Shown in pieces: positions 40,739 to 47,250 of a stretch of 64,000 nucleotides of DNA (position 1 is the first letter of the stretch; every line of letters begins with the position of its first letter). The DNA comes from Actinomadura montaniterrae. GTDB lineage: Bacteria; Actinomycetota; Actinomycetes; Streptosporangiales; Streptosporangiaceae. The position numbers and the translations under genes are program-made. The notes beneath the pieces were generated by a model that was given only the letters and a program-made list of their open reading frames with translations, made no database searches and had not been told where the DNA came from. The stretch spans positions 40,316 to 104,315 of the forward strand of contig NZ_WBMR01000007.1 in the NCBI RefSeq assembly GCF_008923365.1, given 5' to 3'.

Positions 40739-42115
40739 ATGACCGAAGCCCCCACCGGCGCCCCGTACGATCCGCACGCCCGGGTCCACCTCGGCGTCTT
40801 CTACACCGGCGTCGGGCCGCAGCTCCTGTGGAACGATCCGTCCGCCGCCGACCATGTCGCGATCGAGACCTTCATCGGGGTCGCCCGGCTGCTGGAGCGC
40901 GGGCTGTTCGACGCGTTCTTCCTCGGCGAGGGACTGCGCGTGCGGGAGAACCGGGGCCGCGTCCACGACCAGGACGTGGCCGGCCGCCCCGACGCGATCA
41001 CGCAGCTGTCCGCCCTCGCCGCGGTCACCGAGCGGATCGGGCTCGTCGCCACCCAGAACGCCACCTACAACTTCCCGGCGGACCTGGCCCGCCGGCTCGC
41101 GAGCCTGGACCTGCTGTCGGACGGCCGCGCCGGCTGGAACATCGTCACCACCGACAACGCCTGGACCGGCGCGAACTTCCGCCACGGCGGCTGGCTGGAG
41201 CACGAACGCCGCTACGACAGGGCCGGCCAGTTCGTCGACGCCGTCACCGCGCTGTGGGGCGCCTGGGAGCCGGACGCCGTCGCCACCACCGGGGAGGCGA
41301 AGAGCTGGGCACGACCGGGCTCCATCGGCGAGGTCGCCCGCAGCACCGACCTGGTCGATTTCCGCGCCGTCGCCACGGTGCCCGCGAGCCGGCAGGGGCG
41401 GCCGGTCCTCTTCCAGGCCGGCGACTCCGACGGCGGCCGGGAGCTCGCCGCGTCCCGCGCCGACGTGGTGTTCTCGGCGAACACCGCGTACGACAAGGCC
41501 GTGGCCTACGCGGCCGACCTGCGCGCGCGGCTGGCCCGGTACGGACGCTCGGCCGACTCCCTGCGGATCCTGCCCGGCGCCTCCGTCGTCCTCGGCGACA
41601 CACCGGACGAGGCCCGCGAGCGCGCCCGCCGGGTGCGCGAGGAGCAGATGTCGGCACCGCGCGCGATCACGTTCTTCGAGCAGTACTGGGGGACGGACCT
41701 GTCCGGGTACGACCCGCACGGGCCGCTTCCCGGCATCGACCCCGTCGAGGGCGAGCTCGACCCGTCGCGCGGCACCATCCCCATCGAGCGGCGCACCGGC
41801 AAGCTCGCGCTGATCGCCCGGTGGCGCGAGGAGAGCGAGCAGCGCGGCCTGTCGATGCTGGAGCTGGCACGGGAGGTCGCGCCCGGGCACCCCGCCTTCG
41901 TCGGCACGCCGTCCCAGGTCGCCGACGAGTGGGTCCGCTACGTCCGCACCCGCGCCGTCGACGGGTTCAACATCACGCCGTACCTGATCCCCTCCGCGCT
42001 GGAGGACATCGTGGACAAGCTCGTCCCCGAACTGCAGGAGCGCGGCGCCTACCGCACCGCCTACGAGGGAGAGACGCTGCGCGAGCACCTGGACCTGCCG
42101 CCGCTGAACCCGTAG
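40739..42115 (+). CDS. NtaA/DszA-family FMNH2-dependent monooxygenase
   Basis: A 458-residue full-length enzyme with RVHLGVFYTGVGPQLLWND, GLFDAFFLGEGLRVRENRG, LVATQNATYNFPADLARRLASLDLLSDGRAGWNIVTTDNAWTGANFRHGG, ERRYDRAGQFVDAVTALWG and PVLFQAGDSDGGRELAASRADVVF. The distinctive NATYNFP segment and the AW-G-NFR-GG insertion place it in a different subgroup from the other family members in this window. It starts 12 bases after the shortened relative, with GAGGAG before the ATG, so the two are co-expressed. Confidence 0.85.
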   Translation: MTEAPTGAPYDPHARVHLGVFYTGVGPQLLWNDPSAADHVAIETFIGVARLLERGLFDAFFLGEGLRVRENRGRVHDQDVAGRPDAITQLSALAAVTERIGLVATQNATYNFPADLARRLASLDLLSDGRAGWNIVTTDNAWTGANFRHGGWLEHERRYDRAGQFVDAVTALWGAWEPDAVATTGEAKSWARPGSIGEVARSTDLVDFRAVATVPASRQGRPVLFQAGDSDGGRELAASRADVVFSANTAYDKAVAYAADLRARLARYGRSADSLRILPGASVVLGDTPDEARERARRVREEQMSAPRAITFFEQYWGTDLSGYDPHGPLPGIDPVEGELDPSRGTIPIERRTGKLALIARWREESEQRGLSMLELAREVAPGHPAFVGTPSQVADEWVRYVRTRAVDGFNITPYLIPSALEDIVDKLVPELQERGAYRTAYEGETLREHLDLPPLNP

Positions 42116-42135
42116 GGAGGCCCCGGATGCGGTGG

Positions 42136-43005
42136 TCAGGGGACCCAGCGGCGGGCCGTGAACCGCGTCCCGTCGCGGCCGATCTCGACGGCGCCGGGCC
42201 CGCAGAAGTGGGCCGGCACGACGAGCGCGGCGGTGTCCGCGGCCCGTTCGAGGACGCGGCGGCGGGTCCGGGCGGCGGCGGACGGGTCGTGGCAGAAACA
42301 GCTGGAGGCGTCCGGTGCCAGAAGCTGGACGGGCGTGTGGAGCAGGTCGCCGACGAACAGCGCGCGCTCGCCCTCGGACTCCACGGCGAGCACCCCGTGC
42401 CCGGGCGTGTGCCCGGGGGCGAGGTCGAGCCGCAGGTTCTCGTCGATGACGAAGCGGTCCTCCCAGACGACCGCCTGCCCCGAACGCAGCACCGGCTCAA
42501 CCGACCGGGCATGGACGGCGGCGCTGCGCCCGGGCTCCTCCACCAGCGTGTCCGGGGCGAAGAAGGCGAGGTCGGCGGCGGAGAAGAGGTACCGGGCCCG
42601 GGGGAAGAACGGTACGTGCCCGCCGTCGTCCTCGCGGGTGTTCCAGCCGACGTGGTCGGCGTGCAGGTGGGTGCACACCACGAGGTCGACGTCGGCGGGC
42701 GCCACACCCGCGGCGGCGAGCGCCGCCGGCAGGTCACCGCCGGCCGGCACGCCCTCCTGGCGGGGATCGGGAACCAGACCGGTGTCGATGAGGATCGTGC
42801 GCCCGGCGCTGCGCAGCAGCCAGCTGTGGACGGAGACGCGGACGCGGTCGGAGCCGGGATCCCAGTGGTCGGGAGCGAGCCAGGAGCGGTTCGCCTCCCA
42901 GAGGCCCGGGCCGGTGCCGGGGAGCAGCGCGGCGGGGGTGAGGGGCAGATTCTCGAAATGCGGGATCCGGGTCACCGAGACCGCGCCGATGTCGAACGTG
43001 CGCAT
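42136..43005 (-). CDS. Metallo-beta-lactamase-fold hydrolase
   Basis: A 289-residue MBL-fold protein with the metal-binding motif THLHADHVGWN (H113, H115, D117, H118), a further ligand His in LAPGHTPGHG, an Asp in LFVGDLLHTP, and PAHFCGPG near the end. Fold members hydrolyse lactones, thioesters or sulfate esters; here the substrate is unknown. It is divergent from an HxlR regulator, with only 47 bases between the starts, a common regulator-enzyme pairing. It ends 20 bases from the convergent monooxygenase, with no clear terminator. Confidence 0.85.
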   Translation of the reverse strand: MRTFDIGAVSVTRIPHFENLPLTPAALLPGTGPGLWEANRSWLAPDHWDPGSDRVRVSVHSWLLRSAGRTILIDTGLVPDPRQEGVPAGGDLPAALAAAGVAPADVDLVVCTHLHADHVGWNTREDDGGHVPFFPRARYLFSAADLAFFAPDTLVEEPGRSAAVHARSVEPVLRSGQAVVWEDRFVIDENLRLDLAPGHTPGHGVLAVESEGERALFVGDLLHTPVQLLAPDASSCFCHDPSAAARTRRRVLERAADTAALVVPAHFCGPGAVEIGRDGTRFTARRWVP

Positions 43006-43052
43006 ACGCTGATCTTCGTGACGCCCCGGCGGGACCGGAAGAAGGAACTTTC

Positions 43053-43463
43053 ATGTCCACTGACGTGCCGTCCGCTCGCCTGGTGACGTCCGGGGCGGTG
43101 GAGCGCGGGGTCGTCGTCACCGCCGCCGAGTACGGTGCGTGCCCCGTGACGGGCGTCCTGCGGCGCGTGGGCGACAAGTGGAGCCCGGCGGTCATCCGGC
43201 TGCTCGCCGACCGGCCGCACGGTTTCAACGAGCTGGACCGCGCCATCGAGGGGATCAGCCGCCGCGTGCTCACCCGCACCCTGCGGACGCTGGAGGAGGA
43301 GGGGCTCGTGAGCCGCACGCCGGCCCCCGGTAGGGCGGGCCGCGTGGAGTACGCCCTGACCGAGGTCGGCGCGTCGCTGCGCGAGCAACTCGCCGCGTTG
43401 GGCCGATGGGCCGCCGAGCACGCCGCCGATCTGCCCGGCATGGCATATATTCCTACCGATTAA
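43053..43463 (+). CDS. HxlR-family transcriptional regulator
   Basis: A 136-residue winged-helix regulator with CPVTGVLRRVGDKWSPAVIRLL, GFNELDRAIEGISRRVLTRTLRTLEEEGLVSR, and a C-terminal dimer helix (ALTEVGASLREQLAALGRWAAEHA). HxlR proteins usually sense electrophiles, aldehydes or redox change. The ATG follows GAAGGAAC. It probably controls the divergent metallo-beta-lactamase gene. The minus strand near its 3' end (43448-43458) reads CGGTAGGAATA, the best single match to the island motif. Confidence 0.87.
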   Translation: MSTDVPSARLVTSGAVERGVVVTAAEYGACPVTGVLRRVGDKWSPAVIRLLADRPHGFNELDRAIEGISRRVLTRTLRTLEEEGLVSRTPAPGRAGRVEYALTEVGASLREQLAALGRWAAEHAADLPGMAYIPTD

Positions 43464-43498
43464 CTGTGAAAAGTCTCGATCCTTCTGGGGGATGTCCG

Positions 43499-44005
43499 AT
43501 GCGGATGGCGGATGACCTGCGCTACGAGGTGCGCGCCACCGGGTGGGACGATCCCGACGCCGTGGGACTGCGGGACGCGATGCAGGCGGAGATGGAGAGC
43601 CGGTACGCCGACCGGGTCGCGGAGATCCTCGCCGCGGCGGCGGACCCGGAGCGGGAGCTGGACGGCACGCTCGGCGTCGAGGCCGAGCAGGTGGTGTACG
43701 TCGGCGTCGCCTACGCCGGCGGGACCGCGGTCGGCCACGTCGCCTTGCGGCGCTACGGCGACGGCGTCGAACTGAAGCGGATGTACGTCGCGCCCGCGCA
43801 TCGCGGTTCGGGGGCCGCCACCGCGCTGCTGGCCGCGGCGGAGAGGGCCGCCCGGTCCCTCGGGGCGTCCCGCGTCGTCCTGCAGACGGGGGACCGGCAG
43901 CCGGACGCCGTCCGGCTGTACGAGCGCGAGGGCTACACCCGCATTCCGGTCTTTCCGCCGTACGAGTGGCTGACTTTCTCGATCTGCATGGAGAAAACCC
44001 TCTGA
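43499..44005 (+). CDS. GNAT-family N-acetyltransferase
   Basis: A 168-residue GNAT domain protein with VGHVALRRYGDGVELKRMYVAPAHRGSGAATALL (the strand-loop-helix that binds acetyl-CoA, R-x-x-G-x-A) and VLQTGDRQPDAVRLYEREGYTRIP, the usual C-terminal motif. The ATG at 43499 comes eight bases after GGGGGA. Substrate unknown. It is separated from the HxlR gene by 35 bases and may share its transcript. Confidence 0.83.
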   Translation: MRMADDLRYEVRATGWDDPDAVGLRDAMQAEMESRYADRVAEILAAAADPERELDGTLGVEAEQVVYVGVAYAGGTAVGHVALRRYGDGVELKRMYVAPAHRGSGAATALLAAAERAARSLGASRVVLQTGDRQPDAVRLYEREGYTRIPVFPPYEWLTFSICMEKTL

Positions 44006-44052
44006 CGGTGCCGCCGCGCGACCGGCGAAGGACGGCCGCATCACGGTACCCG

Positions 44053-44064
44053 GGTGAATTCACC
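44053..44064. promoter_or_regulatory. 12-bp perfect palindrome before the RfbH-like gene
   Basis: GGTGAATTCACC, a perfect palindrome within the 165-bp gap between the acetyltransferase and RfbH-type genes. A second short dyad, CCATC-N5-GATGG, is at 44120-44134. They may be operator and leader hairpin, but no regulator can be assigned. Confidence 0.35.
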
Positions 44065-44170
44065 GTTCCCATTTCATCCGGACGATAAGGGGGGCCTACA
44101 GGGGACGCGGACGCGCGGTCCATCGCTTTGATGGGGCGAGGAGCGTGCTTCGTGGCGCCGCCTGGAGGCG

Positions 44171-45478
44171 ATGATGGGTGACTCCCAGGACCTGATCCTG
44201 GAACTGGTCCGCGAATACCACCGTGAGAGGGAACGGAGCCGGCGTTTCGTCCCGGGCGAGACGCTCGTGATGCCCTCGGGCGCCGACCTGAACGAGGACG
44301 ACCGCGTCGCGCTGGTCGAGGCCGCGCTCGCCATGCGCATCGCCGCGGGCCCGAGCGCGCTCGCGCTGGAGCGGGAGCTGGGACGGACCCTGCGGCGCCG
44401 CAAGGTCCACCTGACCAACTCGGGGTCCTCGGCGAACCTGCTGGCGCTGACCGCGCTGACGCAGCCGGAGATCGGCGCCGGCCGGCTAAAGCCGGGCGAC
44501 GAGATCGTCACGGTCGCGGCGGGGTTCCCGACGACGGTCAATCCGATCCTGCAGAACCAGATGGTGCCGGTCTTCGTCGACGTCGAGCTCGGCACGTACA
44601 ACACCACGGCCGAGCGGGTCGCCGAGGCGATCGGCCCCCGGACCCGCGGCATCATGATCGCGCACGCGCTCGGCAACCCGTTCCCGGCGGCCGAGGTGGC
44701 CGAGCTGGCCGCCGAGCACGGCCTCTTCTTCGTCGAGGACAACTGCGACGGCGTCGACGCGAAGTACCAGGGGCGGCCGACCGGGACGTTCGGCGACTTC
44801 AGCACCGTGAGCTTCTATCCCGCCCACCACCTGACCATGGGGGAGGGCGGCTGTGTCACCACCGACCGGCCGAGGCTCGCGCGGATCGTGGAGTCGCTGC
44901 GCGACTGGGGCCGGGACTGCTGGTGCGAGCCTGGCGCCTGCGACACCTGCGGCAAGCGCTACACCCAGCAGTTCGGGGACCTGCCGTACGGCTACGACCA
45001 CAAGTACACGTTCTCGCATGTGGGCTACAACCTGAAGACGACGGACCTGCAGGCGGCGCTGGGGCTCTCGCAGCTCAAGCGGTTGCCGGAGTTCGGCGCC
45101 GCGCGGCGCCGCAACTGGCGGCGGCTGCGCGAGGGCCTGGACGGCCTGCCGGGCCTGCTGCTGCCCGAGCCCACGCCCGGCGGCGATCCGAGCTGGTTCG
45201 GCTTCGTCATCACCGTCACCGCCGACGCCCCGTTCGACCGGGACGAGATCGTCGCCCACCTGGAGGACCGGCGGATCGGCACCCGGATGCTGTTCGCCGG
45301 CAACCTCACCCGGCAGCCCGCCTACCGGGGCCGGGAGTTCCGGGTGCCGGGGAGCCTCGCCAACAGCGACGTCATCACCGCGCGGACCTTCTGGATCGGG
45401 GTGTTCCCCGGCCTCACCGACGAGATGATCGACTACGTGATCGGCACGATCAGGGACTTCGTCACGAGCCGGCGGTAG
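44171..45478 (+). CDS. rfbH: RfbH-type PMP/Fe-S dehydrase (CDP-4-keto-6-deoxyglucose 3-dehydrase)
   Basis: A 435-residue DegT/DnrJ/EryC1-fold protein of the RfbH (E1) group. The PLP lysine is replaced: STVSFYPAHHLTMGEGG carries the paired His (H219-H220) that marks the PMP-dependent 3-dehydrases. The cysteine group CWCEPGACDTC (C250, C252, C257, C260) is where these enzymes hold an iron-sulfur cluster. YGYDHKYTFSHVGYNLKTTDLQAALG is also typical. E1 removes the C3 hydroxyl of CDP-4-keto-6-deoxyglucose together with a reductase, E3, to make 3,6-dideoxysugars. No E3 reductase or other sugar-nucleotide genes lie nearby, so it is an orphan here. ATG at 44171 follows GGAGG. Confidence 0.85.
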   Translation: MMGDSQDLILELVREYHRERERSRRFVPGETLVMPSGADLNEDDRVALVEAALAMRIAAGPSALALERELGRTLRRRKVHLTNSGSSANLLALTALTQPEIGAGRLKPGDEIVTVAAGFPTTVNPILQNQMVPVFVDVELGTYNTTAERVAEAIGPRTRGIMIAHALGNPFPAAEVAELAAEHGLFFVEDNCDGVDAKYQGRPTGTFGDFSTVSFYPAHHLTMGEGGCVTTDRPRLARIVESLRDWGRDCWCEPGACDTCGKRYTQQFGDLPYGYDHKYTFSHVGYNLKTTDLQAALGLSQLKRLPEFGAARRRNWRRLREGLDGLPGLLLPEPTPGGDPSWFGFVITVTADAPFDRDEIVAHLEDRRIGTRMLFAGNLTRQPAYRGREFRVPGSLANSDVITARTFWIGVFPGLTDEMIDYVIGTIRDFVTSRR

Positions 45479-45507
45479 CCCGCGTCACGGCCGCGCGACG
45501 CCGCGCG

Positions 45508-45945
45508 TCACGGCCGCGGCTCGGTCGGGACCCGGGCCGCGGGCGCGGCGGGCTCCTCCTGCCGGGCGGCCTCGTTGCCGTCGTAGGCCGCGCGCGCGGC
45601 GGCGATCTTCGCGTGGTTGTTCTCGGCCCAGGCCGACAGGGCGCGGGTGGAGGCGAAGAGCTCCTCGGCGAGGGCCGTGGCGGTGTACTCGACCTGCGGG
45701 GGCACGGTGGGGTGGACGGTGCGGGTGATCAGCCCGTCGCGCTCCAGCGTGCGCAGCGTGAGGGTCAGCATGCGGCGGCTGATGCCGGGGATCGACCGGT
45801 GCAGTTCGGCGAACCGGATGGGCCCCTCGCCCGCCGCCGCGATGATCGCGATTCCCCACTTGCTGCCGACCCGGTCGAGGGCGTCGCGGAAGGCGGCGCA
45901 CGTGCCGGGCTCGACGTCGTCGGGCAGCCGAGATCCTGCTGTCAT
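45508..45945 (-). CDS. HxlR-family transcriptional regulator
   Basis: A 145-residue winged-helix protein with CAAFRDALDRVGSKWGIAIIAA, RFAELHRSIPGISRRMLTLTLRTLERDGLITR, and a dimerisation tail with SAWAENNHAKIAAA. The Ala/Pro/Glu-rich last 25 residues are probably disordered. It lies downstream of, and in the same direction as, the luciferase-like gene at 46030-47064, with an 84-base gap. It may control that gene and itself from the divergent region near 47.1 kb. It ends convergently with RfbH. Confidence 0.85.
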   Translation of the reverse strand: MTAGSRLPDDVEPGTCAAFRDALDRVGSKWGIAIIAAAGEGPIRFAELHRSIPGISRRMLTLTLRTLERDGLITRTVHPTVPPQVEYTATALAEELFASTRALSAWAENNHAKIAAARAAYDGNEAARQEEPAAPAARVPTEPRP

Positions 45946-46029
45946 CGGGTTCCCTTCCCCGGTGCGGACGCCTCAGCGTCGCACGCGCCCGTCCGCGTGG
46001 GCAACCGATGTCCGCCCGGCAGGGGCGGG

Positions 46030-47064
46030 TCAGGGGGGCGGATCGGGGAGTGCGGTGCGCAGGACCGGCGCCACCTCGGTCGCGAACAGTTCGAGGGAGG
46101 TCCGGTGGTCGTGCTCCGACAGGCCGTCGGGGTCGACGCTGACCACGACGAGCGAATGGCCGAACACCTCGTGCTGGCGGCCCACCTTGTCGATGACCTG
46201 CTCGGGGCTGCCGACGAGCGCCGGCGAGCGCGCGACGAACTCCTCCACCGTGGGGAATGCCGGACGGGCGCCGATGCCGCGCTGCATCGCGGTCAGGCGC
46301 TCGTAGGCGGGACGGTACGCGGCGATCGCCGCCTGCGAGGTCTTCGCCACGAGGAACCCCGGCGTGCCCGCGCCGGTGAAGAGCCGGTCGGCGGGACGGC
46401 CCCGCCGCGCCCATTCGGCGCGGTAGTGCTCGACCAGGGGCCGGGCGCTCTCGCTGGACGGGCCCGCGTTGGAGAACACCACGGGGTCGCCGTACTCGGC
46501 GGCGAGCGCCACCGACTCCGCCGACGACGAACTCCCGTGCCAGATCCGGGGACGCCCGCGCAGCGGCCGGGGGAGGGTGCGCACCCCGTCCAGGCGCGGC
46601 CGCCGTCCCGCCGGCCACGAGACCTCGTCGCTGGTCCACAGCTCGTGCAGGAGCCGGAAGTTGTCCGCGAGGGCGGGGCGCTGCTCGTCGGGCGCCAGGC
46701 CGAACATCGCGCCGCCCGGTCCGGCGCCCTTGCCGACGATCAGCTCCAGCCGCCCGCCGGAGAGCTGGTCGAGGGTCGCGTAGTCCTCGGCGACGCGCAC
46801 AGGGTCGAGCATCGACAGCAGGGTCACCCCGGTGAACAGCCGGATCCTGCTGGTCAGCGCCGCCACGTGGGCGAGGACGACCGGCGGCGCGCTGGAGAGG
46901 AACGGCCAGTGGTGGCGTTCGCCCACCCCGAAGCCGTCGAAGCCGAGCTCCTCCATGTACTGCGCGGTCGCGACCGTGCGGCCGAAGCTCGCGCGCGTCG
47001 CGGCCGGCTCGGCCGCGCCCGCGGAATCCAGGAAACGGATGGGAGCCACCCCGAAGAACTTCAC
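46030..47064 (-). CDS. LLM-class flavin-dependent oxidoreductase
   Basis: A 344-residue luciferase-like protein with KFFGVAPIRFLD, LGFDGFGVGERHHWPFLSSAPPVVLAHVAALTSRIRLFTGVTLLSMLDPVRVAEDYATLDQLSGGRLELIVGKG and VVSVDPDGLSEHDHRTSLELFATEVAPVLR. This is the bacterial-luciferase or F420-type branch, more distant from SsuD and DszA. The GTG at 47064 begins the conserved core; an in-frame ATG at 47178 would add 38 residues without homology. A much longer open frame on this strand continues across the rhamnosidase gene and is a GC-bias artefact. Confidence 0.8.
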   Translation of the reverse strand: MKFFGVAPIRFLDSAGAAEPAATRASFGRTVATAQYMEELGFDGFGVGERHHWPFLSSAPPVVLAHVAALTSRIRLFTGVTLLSMLDPVRVAEDYATLDQLSGGRLELIVGKGAGPGGAMFGLAPDEQRPALADNFRLLHELWTSDEVSWPAGRRPRLDGVRTLPRPLRGRPRIWHGSSSSAESVALAAEYGDPVVFSNAGPSSESARPLVEHYRAEWARRGRPADRLFTGAGTPGFLVAKTSQAAIAAYRPAYERLTAMQRGIGARPAFPTVEEFVARSPALVGSPEQVIDKVGRQHEVFGHSLVVVSVDPDGLSEHDHRTSLELFATEVAPVLRTALPDPPP

Positions 47065-47111
47065 GATCGGTACCGCCGTATTCCCATTCGTGCGCGCCCG
47101 CGATTCCGGTG

Positions 47112-47126
47112 AAGGCGGATCGCCTT
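47112..47126. promoter_or_regulatory. Dyad in the divergent LLM / rhamnosidase gap
   Basis: AAGGCG-GAT-CGCCTT (47112-47126) is a perfect 6-bp dyad in the 186-bp gap between divergent genes. GAAGAAGGAACATT (from 47167) occurs in the same gap and resembles sequences before the first HxlR gene (from 43040) and before the FMN reductase/MFS pair (62355 and 62391). A plausible operator region for HxlR-type control. Confidence 0.4.
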
Positions 47127-47250
47127 TCTCCAGTCGCCAAACGTAGGCGGTGGGCGGCGGCGCCGGAAGAAGGAACATTGCTGTTACCACCCCGTCCCGT
47201 GCTTTCCTGTGCCCACACGCGATCAGGAATGGTCCGAAAGGGGGTGGGGT

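Noticed and set aside
45480..45515. Direct repeat of GCGTCACGGCCGCG between RfbH and HxlR genes
   Set aside because: Two short copies in GC-rich sequence, one inside the HxlR 3' end, with no further copies; probably local slippage.
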